64,000 bases of DNA, taken from Streptomyces halstedii (lineage in GTDB: Bacteria; Actinomycetota; Actinomycetes; Streptomycetales; Streptomycetaceae). The position numbers were made by a program, and so were the translations under genes. The notes under the pieces were generated by a model. It was given only the letters and a program-made list of their open reading frames with translations, ran no database searches and was not told the origin of the DNA. This document shows positions 8,512-16,619 of the stretch, piece by piece (position 1 is the stretch's first letter; every line of letters begins with the position of its first letter). The stretch is taken from contig JOAZ01000002.1 in NCBI GenBank assembly GCA_000720535.1, positions 1 to 64,000 on the forward strand. The letters run 5' to 3'.

Positions 8512-9296
8512 CACCGTGCGTCGTCCGGGAGGAGCCGGGCGAGGGTGCGCACGGCCCGGTACTGCAAGGTCTTGATCGCGCCCTCGTTCTTGCCCATGAC
8601 GCGGGCGGTCTCGGCGACGGAGAGTCCTTGGAGGAATCTCAGGGTGACGCACTCCTGCTGCTGGGGGTTGAGCCGTCGCACGGCTTGCAGGAGCGCGGCG
8701 TTGGACAGGGACTCCAGGACGGAGTCCTCGGGGCTCCGGGCGACCTCGTTGGCGTCGAGCATCTCGCCGGTGGTCACCTCCAGCCGGAAGCGACTGGACT
8801 TGAAGTGGTCGGCGACCAGGTTCCGGGCGATGGTCACCAGCCAGGCGCCGAAGTCGCGGCCCTGCCAGGTGAAGGTGGAGATGCGGCGGAGCGCGCGCAG
8901 GAAGGTCTCGCTGGTGAGGTCCTCCGCCGTCGCCTTGGCGCCGACGCGGTAGTAGATGTACCGGTACACGGTGTCGCTGTACTGGTCGTACAGGCGGCCG
9001 AAGGCCTCGGCCTCGCCGGACTGGGCGCGCTCGACGAGGTCCATCATGCGCGCGCTGTCGCTGTCGGCCGTGGGACGGCGGACGGTGGTGGTGGTCGTGG
9101 TCGTGGCGCCGCGGTTGCTGCGTCTTCCGACCGCCGCGCCGCGCTCGGCCAGCGCGTAGCAGGGTCCGGCAGGTGCGGGGGTGGTGGCGAATGCGGGGAC
9201 GGCGTACGCGGTGGGGACGAAGCCGCGCAGGTGGTCGAGGACCGTCGCGCGCAGCGTAGCCAGGCCCGAGGCGTCAACCCCGACGTGTGGGTACAC
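8511..9296 (-). CDS. bldN: Sigma-BldN, developmental ECF sigma factor
   Basis: The 261-residue protein is an ECF sigma factor with an unusual N-terminal extension of about 84 residues that includes a run of seven Thr (65-71). Region 2 spans about 94-165 (DLTSETFLRALRR, TFTWQGRDFGAWLVTIARN) and region 4 about 200-256 (NPQQQECVTLRFLQGLSVAE). The extension matches the pro-region of S. coelicolor sigma-BldN, which is removed by proteolysis. Sigma-BldN drives genes for aerial growth, including the chaplin and rodlin sheath proteins, and is held by RsbN, encoded next. The GTG start is preceded by GGGAG. Upstream, the 547-bp gap gives room for complex control, known to include BldD repression in S. 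coelicolor. Confidence 0.95.
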   Translation of the reverse strand: MYPHVGVDASGLATLRATVLDHLRGFVPTAYAVPAFATTPAPAGPCYALAERGAAVGRRSNRGATTTTTTTVRRPTADSDSARMMDLVERAQSGEAEAFGRLYDQYSDTVYRYIYYRVGAKATAEDLTSETFLRALRRISTFTWQGRDFGAWLVTIARNLVADHFKSSRFRLEVTTGEMLDANEVARSPEDSVLESLSNAALLQAVRRLNPQQQECVTLRFLQGLSVAETARVMGKNEGAIKTLQYRAVRTLARLLPDDAR

Positions 9297-9843
9297 GGGA
9301 CTCCCAGAGGCAGAGCTTCCATCACGTGCAGTTCGAAAACCGTCACTCCTGGTGGCGAGTGAGGGCTCTTCATGCGTTTGAGGAGAATAACGCTTCGTAT
9401 AGGCAGTGCTACACCCAGTTGCTCAAATCATCGATTACGTCGCTTCCATAACCTCTAAGTAGCGGTTCGGACGACAGTTGGTGATCAGAAATTGATCAAA
9501 CCGCTTCGTGATCTGTCTGAGGTGGAGACGGGTTGTGGTCGCCGGAACCGAACGCGACTGGCCGGAGCGGTGGGCGGTCCCGTGTCGGGTCCGCTCACGT
9601 TCGGCGGTACGTCCCGGGCGTGGCCCTCCGGGGAACGCACGCTCGACCGGCCCGCGGCGCGACGGCGCTCGCGGGGGCGCGCGCGGGGTGACGAGGCGGC
9701 CCGGAGGTGACGAGGCGGGCCGGGGTGAGGGCCCCGAGCCGGGGTGACAGAGCGGTGGGGGGGGTAACGGGCCGGCCGGGGTGGCGGGCCGGCCGGGGTG
9801 GCGGGCCGGCCGGGGTGGCAGGGCGGCGCGGAGGCGTCCCCGG
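9297..9843. other. 547-bp bldN upstream region
   Basis: This gap contains no supportable gene. The half nearest bldN (9360-9500) is markedly A+T-richer than its surroundings and includes a minus-strand TTGAGC followed 18 bases later by CTATAC, a possible bldN promoter (very tentative). The distal part (9640-9835) is an extremely G+C-rich, repetitive stretch that ends in a perfect 17-bp tandem repeat. Confidence 0.5.
9769..9819. repeat. 17-bp tandem repeat, three perfect copies
   Basis: GGGCCGGCCGGGGTGGC occurs three times without interruption (9769-9785, 9786-9802, 9803-9819). Degenerate copies with a CGGGGTGA core are seen just upstream (9717-9750). It lies behind the HAD-IB stop codon and distal to the bldN promoter. 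Confidence 0.9.
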
Positions 9844-10824
9844 TCAGCGGCGGCGGCGGTGCAGGGCGACCGCGGCGGCGGTGCCGCCGGCCAGCGCGCC
9901 CACGCCCGCGGCGGCCGGGATGCCGACCTTGGCCGCCTTGCGCCCGGTGCGGTAGTCGCGCAGCCGCCAGTCCAGCGCGCGGGCGTGCTTGCGCAGTTTG
10001 GCGTCCGGGTTGATCGCGTACGGGTGGCCGACCAGCGAGAGCATCGGGATGTCGTTGTGCGAGTCGCTGTAGGCCGCGCAGCGCTCCAGGTCCAGGCCCT
10101 CCGCCACCGCCAGCGCGCGTACCGCCTCGGCCTTCGCGGGGCCGTGCAGGGGCTCGCCCACCAGGCGGCCGGTGTAGACGCCGTCGACGGATTCGGCGAC
10201 CGTGCCGAGGGCGCCGGTCAGTCCGAGCCGGCGGGCGATGATCGTGGCGGTCTCCACCGGGGCGGCGGTGACCAGCCAGACCTTCTGGCCGGCGTCGAGG
10301 TGGGCCTGGGCGAGGGCGCGGGTGCCGGGCCAGATGCGGTCGGCCATGTACTCGTCGTAGATCTCCTCGCCGATGGACATCAACTCGGAGACGCGGTGGC
10401 CCTTCACGATGGACAGCGCGCTGTCGCGGGCGTCCTGCATGTGTTCGGGGTCCTCGACGCCGGCCAGCCGGAACCACGCCTGCTGCCAGGCGAACCGGGT
10501 CAGCTCGCGGCGCTGGAAGAACTTCCGCTTGTACAGGCCCCGTCCGAAGTGGAAGAGCGCGGCGCCCTGCATCACGGTGTTGTCGAGGTCGAAGAAGGCG
10601 GCGGCCCGGTCGTCCCCGGCCACCGGGAAGGCGGGTTCGGCCGTCTCCTCGGCCACGGCCGGTGCGGCGGTGTCGTCGGGGAGGGCGGCGGTGTCTTCGG
10701 TCGGGGCGGACTCGTCGGCGGGAAGGGTCGACTTCCGCGCTGCCTCGGCTGCTGCCTCGCCTGCCAGCACGCTCCGTGCCGTAGCCGGGCGCCTGCGGGG
10801 TGTGAGCCATCCAAGAGCGGCCAT
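9844..10824 (-). CDS. HAD-IB family phosphatase with C-terminal membrane segment
   Basis: The 326-residue protein has an Ala/Glu-rich disordered leader (1-70) and then a HAD subfamily IB phosphatase. [11 protein letters not shown] (77-87) is motif I, VTAAPVE (about 192) motif II, and [12 protein letters not shown] (about 252-263) the motif IV aspartates. This group includes phosphoserine phosphatase-like and SerB/GPP-like enzymes. The C-terminus ends in a hydrophobic helix ([20 protein letters not shown], about 298-318) and the basic tail HRRRR, suggesting membrane attachment with the catalytic domain in the cytoplasm. The ATG at 10824 is the first start that does not run into the glutaredoxin promoter region. 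Orthologues sit between bldN and rex in S. coelicolor. Confidence 0.87.
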   Translation of the reverse strand: MAALGWLTPRRRPATARSVLAGEAAAEAARKSTLPADESAPTEDTAALPDDTAAPAVAEETAEPAFPVAGDDRAAAFFDLDNTVMQGAALFHFGRGLYKRKFFQRRELTRFAWQQAWFRLAGVEDPEHMQDARDSALSIVKGHRVSELMSIGEEIYDEYMADRIWPGTRALAQAHLDAGQKVWLVTAAPVETATIIARRLGLTGALGTVAESVDGVYTGRLVGEPLHGPAKAEAVRALAVAEGLDLERCAAYSDSHNDIPMLSLVGHPYAINPDAKLRKHARALDWRLRDYRTGRKAAKVGIPAAAGVGALAGGTAAAVALHRRRR

Positions 10825-10980
10825 GTCGTGAGCATAGCCATTCGGTTCGTCCGTTCCCGCCCCGGTGGGACGCCGGTGGCGTGAACTCCGGGGGACGCGG
10901 CGTCGAACGGGCGGCCGCGGGGCGCCCGGTGGCGGCCGTGCGGGCGGGGGCTGCCTGGGGACCGGCGCAGAATAGGAGGT

Positions 10981-11256
10981 ATGAGCCCCCTGTTGCGCCG
11001 TGCGAAGAAGAAGCCCGAGGACCGGGTGGTGACCCTCGTGGGGAAGCCCGGGTGCCATCTCTGCGACGACGCGCGGGCGGTGGTCCGCGAGGTCTGCGAG
11101 GAGACCGGCGCCTCCTGGGTGGAGGAGGACATCACGCGGGACGAGGAGCTGTACCGGGAGTACTGGGAGCAGATCCCGGTGGTGCTGGTCGACGGCGAGC
11201 AGCACACCTTCTGGAAGGTGGATCCGGTGAGACTGCGCACAGCGCTGCGCTCCTGA
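10981..11256 (+). CDS. Glutaredoxin-like family protein
   Basis: The 91-residue protein has a thioredoxin fold core with the redox pair C25-H-L-C28 in [12 protein letters not shown] and the cis-proline block [11 protein letters not shown] (about 63-73). The size and arrangement match the DUF836/glutaredoxin family of small disulfide oxidoreductases in the cytoplasm. A TAGGAGGT-type ribosome binding site overlaps the bases just before the ATG. It is the gene next to rex, so a redox role fits the context, but the partner protein is unknown. Confidence 0.85.
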   Translation: MSPLLRRAKKKPEDRVVTLVGKPGCHLCDDARAVVREVCEETGASWVEEDITRDEELYREYWEQIPVVLVDGEQHTFWKVDPVRLRTALRS

Positions 11257-11450
11257 GGGCCCGGACGGGTTCCCAGGGCCTTCCGGGGCATCCAGGTGGC
11301 GGAAAGCGGCTACCATCATGGGCGTTTTGGGTGTTCTCGGGGGCATGGACATGAGGAGTGTGTACGGCTTTGCCCTCGTGGAGCCCGCAACGGGCCGAGG
11401 CCGTCCCTGGTTCCGGGATCGGGCGGGGAATATGCGTGACCCCGGTCACT

Positions 11451-11477
11451 TTGACCGGACAAAACGGACACTATCTT
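11451..11477 (+). promoter_or_regulatory. Putative rex promoter
   Basis: TTGACC (11451-11456) and TATCTT (11472-11477) are separated by 15 bases and resemble a housekeeping sigma promoter. The -10 element runs straight into the Rex operator, so bound Rex would block initiation. Confidence 0.6.
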
Positions 11478-11494
11478 TGTGCACGCGTTCACAA
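11477..11494 (+). promoter_or_regulatory. Rex operator (ROP)
   Basis: TTGTGCACGCGTTCACAA is a near-perfect match to the Streptomyces Rex operator consensus TGTGAACGCGTTCACA, with one mismatch in the left half. Rex binds such sites when NADH/NAD is low. Its location at the rex promoter shows autoregulation of the rex-hem operon. Confidence 0.93.
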
Positions 11495-11570
11495 AGACAT
11501 AGCCTGCTGTCGACGGGGCGGTCCTGGGACACACGGCCGCCTACAGCCTCGCTCATCCCGCAGGAGCACC

Positions 11571-12353
11571 GTGGCAACTGGCCGAACTCACCGACCGGCG
11601 ACCCGTAGCCGAGGAATTCCCGAGGCCACCGTCGCCCGGCTTCCGCTGTATCTACGCGCACTCACCGCGCTCTCCGAGCGCTCGGTGCCCACGGTCTCCT
11701 CCGAGGAGCTCGCGGCCGCGGCGGGGGTCAACTCCGCCAAGCTGCGCAAGGACTTCAGCTATCTGGGCTCCTACGGCACGCGGGGTGTCGGGTACGACGT
11801 CGAGTATCTCGTCTACCAGATCTCCCGTGAACTCGGGCTCACCCAGGACTGGCCGGTCGCCATCGTCGGGATCGGTAACCTCGGTGCGGCGCTCGCCAAT
11901 TACGGCGGGTTCGCCTCCCGGGGCTTCCGGGTGGCCGCGCTGATCGACGCGGATCCGGCCATGGCGGGTACGCCCGTCGCCGGGATCCCCGTCCAGCACA
12001 CCGACGACCTGGACCGGATCATCAGCGACAACGGTGTGTCCATCGGTGTCATCACCACCCCGCCCGGCGCGGCCCAGCAGGTCTGCGACCGGCTCGTCGC
12101 CGCGGGTGTGACCTCCATCCTCAACTTCGCGCCGACGGTGCTCTCCGTGCCCGACGGCGTGGACGTGCGCAAGGTGGACCTGTCGATCGAGCTCCAGATC
12201 CTCGCCTTCCACGAGCAGCGCAAGGCCGGCGAGGAGGCCGCCGCCGACGGCACCGCCGCTCCGGCCGCCGACGAGCCCGCGCCGCCCGTGCGCGCCACGC
12301 CCACGAACCGGAAGGGACCCGAGGGGGACATGCCCGCCGTGATGCCGGCATGA
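11571..12353 (+). CDS. rex: Redox-sensing transcriptional repressor Rex
   Basis: The 260-residue protein is Rex. The N-terminal winged helix (about 20-85) contains VNSAKLRKDFSYLG and GTRGVGYDVEYL. The Rossmann NAD(H)-binding domain has VGIGNLGAAL (99-108) with GxGxxG, and IDADPA for the acidic turn. A C-terminal helix swaps into the partner subunit. Rex represses respiratory genes until NADH displaces it from DNA. The GTG at 11571 follows AGGAG by five bases and gives MATGRTHRPATRSRGIPEA, the start found in S. coelicolor Rex. The stop overlaps the hemA start by ATGA. The Ala/Pro-rich C-terminal tail (about 218-260) is poorly conserved and probably disordered. Confidence 0.97.
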   Translation: MATGRTHRPATRSRGIPEATVARLPLYLRALTALSERSVPTVSSEELAAAAGVNSAKLRKDFSYLGSYGTRGVGYDVEYLVYQISRELGLTQDWPVAIVGIGNLGAALANYGGFASRGFRVAALIDADPAMAGTPVAGIPVQHTDDLDRIISDNGVSIGVITTPPGAAQQVCDRLVAAGVTSILNFAPTVLSVPDGVDVRKVDLSIELQILAFHEQRKAGEEAAADGTAAPAADEPAPPVRATPTNRKGPEGDMPAVMPA

Positions 12354-13846
12354 GTCTGCTGGTCGTAGGGCTCAGCCACCGCAGCGCGCCCGTCTCCGTA
12401 CTGGAGCGGGCCGCGCTGGAGGCCGACGCCAGGACGAAGCTGTTGCAGGACACCCTCGCCGCGGAACCCGCGACCGAGGCGACCGTGCTGTCCACCTGCA
12501 ACCGCATCGAGCTGTACGCCGACGTGGACAAGTTCCACGCGGGCGTCGCCGAGCTGTCCACGCTGCTCGCGCAGCACAGCGGTGTCGGCCTGGACGAGCT
12601 CACCCCGTACCTCTACGTGCACTACGAGGACCGTGCAGTCCACCACCTTTTCTCGGTGGCGTGCGGGCTGGACTCGATGGTCGTCGGCGAAGGCCAGATC
12701 CTCGGCCAGATCAAGGACGCCCTCGCGCTGGGGCAGGAGCTCCACACCGCGGGACGCCTGCTGAACGACCTCTTCCAGCAGGCCCTGCGGGTCGGCAAGC
12801 GCGCCCACAGCGAGACCGGCATCGACCGGGCCGGGCAGTCGCTCGTCACCTTCGGGCTGGAACAGCTCGCGGACGGCGCCGAGGTCACCGAGTGGGCCGC
12901 GCACAAGCGCGCCCTGGTGATCGGCGCGGGATCGATGTCCTCGCTCGCCGCCGCCACGCTGGCGCGCGCCGGTGTCGCCGAGGTCGTCGTCGCCAACCGG
13001 ACCCGGGCCCGTGCCGACCGGCTCGTCGAGATCCTCGGCCAGGGTGAGCGCTGTGCCGCGCGCGCCGTGCCGATGGCCGCCGTGGCCCACGAACTGACAC
13101 GTGCAGACGTCGTCGTCTCCTGCACCGGGGCCACCGGTCTCGTGCTGAGCGCCGAGGCCGTCGCCGAGGCGCTGGACGTGGACTTCGACGTGGCCGGTAA
13201 GGCGCCCGGGGCACCCGCGGCCGCCGCGCCGGTGGAGGCCCTGGACCAGCACGCCGCCTGGGTGGAGAACGGTTCCGTCACGACCGCCGAGCGGGACCGG
13301 GCCGTGCGCCCGGCGCCCGTGCGGGCCGTGGACGCCGGGCCCGCCCGGCTGCACCTGCTCGACCTCGCCATGCCGCGTGACATCGACGGCGCCGCCCACC
13401 GGGTCGAGGGGGTGCGCCTGGTCGACATCGAGTCGCTCGCCGAGGCCTCCGCCGACGCGCCGATGGCCGCCGACGTGGACCTGGTGCGCACCCTGGTGGC
13501 CGACGAGGTCGCCGCCTTCGGCGCCGCCCAGCGGGCCGCGCACATCACCCCGACCGTCGTCGCCCTGCGCACGATGGCCGCCGACGTGGTGGCCGGGGAG
13601 ATCGCCCGGCTCGACGGACGGCTCCCCGACCTTGACGAGAAACAGCGCGCCGAGATCACCCAGACCGTGCGCCGTGTCGTCGACAAGCTCCTGCACGCGC
13701 CCACCGTGCGGGTCAAGCAGCTCGCCAGCGAGCCCGGCGGCGCCGGGTACGCCGACGCGCTGCGTGAACTCTTCGACCTCGACCCGCAGACGGTGGCAGC
13801 CGTCTCCCGGGCAGACCTGAACGACCCGAATCGAGGGCGGTCATGA
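12350..13846 (+). CDS. hemA: Glutamyl-tRNA reductase
   Basis: The 498-residue enzyme reduces glutamyl-tRNA to glutamate-1-semialdehyde with NADPH, the first step of the C5 tetrapyrrole pathway. The catalytic Cys50 sits in STCNRIELY. GEGQILGQIK (about 104-113) is the signature block. The NADPH domain has GAGSMSSLAA (about 188) and NRTRARADRL. A long insertion of about 60 residues between the NADPH domain and LLDLAMPRDID (about 335-345) is typical of Streptomyces GluTR. The C-terminal dimerisation helices follow. It shares ATGA with the rex stop and with the hemC start, so the three are translationally coupled and controlled by the Rex operator. Confidence 0.97.
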   Translation: MSLLVVGLSHRSAPVSVLERAALEADARTKLLQDTLAAEPATEATVLSTCNRIELYADVDKFHAGVAELSTLLAQHSGVGLDELTPYLYVHYEDRAVHHLFSVACGLDSMVVGEGQILGQIKDALALGQELHTAGRLLNDLFQQALRVGKRAHSETGIDRAGQSLVTFGLEQLADGAEVTEWAAHKRALVIGAGSMSSLAAATLARAGVAEVVVANRTRARADRLVEILGQGERCAARAVPMAAVAHELTRADVVVSCTGATGLVLSAEAVAEALDVDFDVAGKAPGAPAAAAPVEALDQHAAWVENGSVTTAERDRAVRPAPVRAVDAGPARLHLLDLAMPRDIDGAAHRVEGVRLVDIESLAEASADAPMAADVDLVRTLVADEVAAFGAAQRAAHITPTVVALRTMAADVVAGEIARLDGRLPDLDEKQRAEITQTVRRVVDKLLHAPTVRVKQLASEPGGAGYADALRELFDLDPQTVAAVSRADLNDPNRGRS

Positions 13847-14829
13847 CCGACTACTCACCCCTGGGCGGGGACACCACCAAGCCGCTGCGGCTCGGCACCC
13901 GGCGCAGCAAGCTCGCCATGGCGCAGTCCGGCATGGTCGCTGATGCGGTCCGTGAGGTGACCGGGCGTGCCGTCGAGCTCGTCGAGATCACCACGTACGG
14001 AGACATCTCGCGGGAGCACCTGGCGCAGATCGGCGGCACCGGTGTGTTCGTCGCGGCCCTGCGCGAGGCGCTGGCGCGCGGTGAGGTGGACTTCGCCGTC
14101 CACTCGCTGAAGGACCTGCCGACCACGCAGCCCGAGGGACTGGTGCTGGCCGCCGTGCCGCGGCGCGAGGACCCCCGCGACGCCCTGGTGGCGCGCGACG
14201 GCCTGACCTTCGCGCAACTGCCGTCCGGTGCCCGTATCGGCACGGGGTCGCCGCGCCGCATGGCGCAGCTCAACGCGTACGCCCGCGCGCACGGCCTCGG
14301 CATAGAGACCGTGCCGATCCGCGGCAACGTCGACACGCGTATCAATTTCGTACGGAGCGGAGAGCTGGACGCGGTGGTACTCGCCGCGGCCGGTCTCAGC
14401 CGTCTGGGCCGGACCGGTGAGGTGACCGACTTCCTGTCGGCCGACACCGTCCTGCCCGCTCCCGGTCAGGGAGCACTGGCGATCGAGTGTGCTGAAGAGA
14501 GCACCGAACTCGCCGCAGCGCTCGCCGAGCTCGACGACCCGCACACCCGGGCCGCCGTGACCGCCGAGCGCGCCCTGCTCGCCGCCCTGGAGGCCGGCTG
14601 TTCCGCACCCGTGGGTGCGCTGGCCGACCTCCAGGGCGACGGCCAGACTGTCAACGAACTGCGCCTGCGCGGTGTCGTCGGTTCCACCGACGGCACTTCC
14701 CTGGTGCAGCTGTCCATCACCGGTTCCGCCCCCACGTCGCACGACGACGCGGCGGCCTTCGGCCGCGAACTCGCGTCCGAGATGCTCGCCAAGGGTGCGG
14801 CCGGTCTTATGGGGGAGCGAGCACTTTGA
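13843..14829 (+). CDS. hemC: Hydroxymethylbilane synthase (porphobilinogen deaminase)
   Basis: The 328-residue enzyme joins four porphobilinogens into hydroxymethylbilane. RLGTRRSKLAMAQ (about 16-28), HSLKDLPT (87-94) with the catalytic Asp91, and GTGSPRRMAQL are the substrate-binding blocks. Cys253 in LEAGCSAPVGA anchors the dipyrromethane cofactor. The length is normal for the family. The start overlaps the hemA stop (ATGA), and the stop overlaps the TTG start of the next gene. Confidence 0.97.
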   Translation: MTDYSPLGGDTTKPLRLGTRRSKLAMAQSGMVADAVREVTGRAVELVEITTYGDISREHLAQIGGTGVFVAALREALARGEVDFAVHSLKDLPTTQPEGLVLAAVPRREDPRDALVARDGLTFAQLPSGARIGTGSPRRMAQLNAYARAHGLGIETVPIRGNVDTRINFVRSGELDAVVLAAAGLSRLGRTGEVTDFLSADTVLPAPGQGALAIECAEESTELAAALAELDDPHTRAAVTAERALLAALEAGCSAPVGALADLQGDGQTVNELRLRGVVGSTDGTSLVQLSITGSAPTSHDDAAAFGRELASEMLAKGAAGLMGERAL

Positions 14830-16493
14830 GCCCCACCGGCCCCGTCGTATCCGACTTCCCTGTGCTGCCCTCAGGGCATGTCACCTTCCTCGGCGCCGGT
14901 CCCGGCGACCCGGGACTGCTGACTCTGCGCGCTGTCGAGGCGCTCGCGAGCGCGGACGTCCTTGTCGCCGAGCCGGACGTGCTCGACGTCGTCCGCGGCC
15001 ACGCTCGGGCAGGGGTGAGCACGCCTGAGATGACGGTTGTTGACACGTCGTCAACTACCGCCGGGGTACCCGTTCTCAGGGATGCGGTCAATCTTGTCAT
15101 GGAGGGCGTGAAGGGTGGCAGGCGGGTCGTCCGTGCCGTGAACGGCGACCCCGGCATGGACGGCGACGCGGGTGCGGAGATGCTCGCCTGCGCCGCTGCC
15201 GGTGTGCCCTTCGAGGTCGTGCCCGGTGTGGCGAACGCCGTGGGTGTGCCGGCGTACGCCGGTGTGCCGCTGCGGGACGCCCAGGGCGCCGACGTGCGCT
15301 TCGTGGACGCCCGTACCGCCTCGGACCGCTGCTGGGCCGAGGTCGGGGCGAGCGACGCGACGGCCGTCGTGTCCACCTCGCTGGACTCGGTGGCCGCCGC
15401 CGCCGGGGAGCTGGTGTCGGCGGGCCGCAAGCCGGACACCCCGATGACGGTGACCGTCGCGGGGACGACGACCCGCCAGCGCACCTGGACGGCGACGCTG
15501 GGGACGGTCGGCCAGGTGCTCAAGCAGGCCAAGGTCCTCCCGTCGCCGGAGGGGCACCGGCCGGTCATAGCCGTGGTCGGCGAGCGCAGCTCCGCCGCCC
15601 AGCGTGACCAGCTGTCGTGGTTCGAGTCGAAGCCGCTGTTCGGCTGGAAGGTGCTCGTGCCGCGGACGAGGGAGCAGGCGGCCTCGCTCTCCGACCAGCT
15701 GCGTTCGTACGGCGCGGTCCCGCACGAGGTCCCCACGATCGCCGTCGAGCCGCCGCGTACGCCGCAGCAGATGGAGCGTGCGGTCAAGGGCCTGGTGACG
15801 GGCCGGTACGAGTGGATCGCGTTCACCTCGGTCAACGCGGTCAAGGCCGTGCGGGAGAAGTTCGAGGAGTACGGCCTGGACGCCCGTGCCTTCGCCGGGA
15901 TCAAGGTCGCGGCCGTCGGTGAGCAGACCGCCGCCGCGCTGATCGACTTCGGTGTGAAGCCGGATCTGGTGCCGTCCGGTGAGCAGTCGGCCGCCGGTCT
16001 GCTGGACGACTGGCCGCCGTACGACCCGGTCTTCGACCCGATCGACCGGGTGTTCCTGCCGCGTGCGGACATCGCCACGGAGACGCTGGTGGCCGGGCTG
16101 ATCGAGCTGGGCTGGGAGGTCGACGACGTGACCGCGTACCGCACGGTCCGCGCCTCGCCCCCGCCGGCCGAGACCCGTGAGGCGATCAAGGGCGGCGGGT
16201 TCGACGCGGTGATGTTCACCTCGTCCTCGACCGTGCGCAACCTGGTCGGGATCGCGGGCAAGCCGCACAACGTGACGGTGATCGCGTGTATCGGCCCCGC
16301 CACGGCGAAGACCGCGGAGGAGCACGGCCTGCGGGTGGACGTGCTGTCACCGGAGCCGTCGGTCCACAAGCTGGCGCAGGCGCTGGCGGACTTCGGCGCG
16401 CGGCGCCGGGACGCGGCGAAGGAGGCCGGTGACCCGGTGACGCGCCCGAGCGAGCGCCGCCCGGGTGCGAGACGGCGCCGGACGACGACCTGA
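14826..16493 (+). CDS. hemD: Bifunctional uroporphyrinogen-III C-methyltransferase/uroporphyrinogen-III synthase
   Basis: The 555-residue fusion has two enzymes. Residues about 15-250 are a tetrapyrrole methylase with FLGAGPGDPGLLTLRAVEAL at the start and the GDPGMDGDAG and VPGVANAVGVPAYAGVPL blocks. Several positions deviate from classical SUMT, so methylase activity is less sure. Residues about 265-520 are a HemD-type synthase (GWKVLVPRTREQA, FTSVNAVKAV, FTSSSTVRNLVG), which closes and flips ring D of hydroxymethylbilane. The tail is basic and disordered. A TTG start overlaps the hemC stop (TTGA). Such CobA-HemD fusions are usual in Streptomyces hem operons. Confidence 0.9.
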   Translation: MSPTGPVVSDFPVLPSGHVTFLGAGPGDPGLLTLRAVEALASADVLVAEPDVLDVVRGHARAGVSTPEMTVVDTSSTTAGVPVLRDAVNLVMEGVKGGRRVVRAVNGDPGMDGDAGAEMLACAAAGVPFEVVPGVANAVGVPAYAGVPLRDAQGADVRFVDARTASDRCWAEVGASDATAVVSTSLDSVAAAAGELVSAGRKPDTPMTVTVAGTTTRQRTWTATLGTVGQVLKQAKVLPSPEGHRPVIAVVGERSSAAQRDQLSWFESKPLFGWKVLVPRTREQAASLSDQLRSYGAVPHEVPTIAVEPPRTPQQMERAVKGLVTGRYEWIAFTSVNAVKAVREKFEEYGLDARAFAGIKVAAVGEQTAAALIDFGVKPDLVPSGEQSAAGLLDDWPPYDPVFDPIDRVFLPRADIATETLVAGLIELGWEVDDVTAYRTVRASPPPAETREAIKGGGFDAVMFTSSSTVRNLVGIAGKPHNVTVIACIGPATAKTAEEHGLRVDVLSPEPSVHKLAQALADFGARRRDAAKEAGDPVTRPSERRPGARRRRTTT

Positions 16494-16515
16494 CGGGTCG
16501 GGTACGGCTGTGTGC

Positions 16516-16548
16516 GGCCCGGTCGCTTCCTCGTGGAGCGGCCGGGCC
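16516..16548 (+). terminator. Likely terminator after hemD
   Basis: GGCCCGGTCGCT pairs with AGCGGCCGGGCC (12 bp, one G-T wobble) around a 9-nt loop, and a pyrimidine-rich TCTCTTTCCC follows shortly after. This separates the rex-hemACD unit from hemB, which probably also has its own promoter in 16549-16619. Confidence 0.65.
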
Positions 16549-16619
16549 GGTCTCTTTCCCGCTCTTTTCCGCACCGGCTGTCGGTAAGCCGGTGCGGTGC
16601 GCGGGTCTAACCTCGAAGG

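Larger units (their letters stand above)
11257..11570. other. 314-bp rex leader and promoter region
   Basis: The gap between the glutaredoxin gene and rex carries the rex promoter and operator (11451-11494). No convincing gene lies here. A short reading frame starting at 11318 runs through the operator and into rex in another frame, and has no homology I recognise. Confidence 0.6.

Noticed and set aside
9360-9480. BldD box upstream of bldN, and one upstream of bdtA
   Set aside because: BldD is known to bind these promoters in S. coelicolor, but I could not find a sequence fitting the palindromic consensus, only partial half-sites, so none is claimed.
11318-11608. Possible 96-codon gene ahead of rex
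   Set aside because: It runs through the Rex promoter and operator into rex in another frame, has no good ribosome binding site and no recognisable domain.
15039-15055. GTTGAC-ACGTC-GTCAAC inverted repeat as an operator
   Set aside because: It lies inside the hemD coding region with no promoter nearby, and a 6-bp repeat of this kind can arise by chance.
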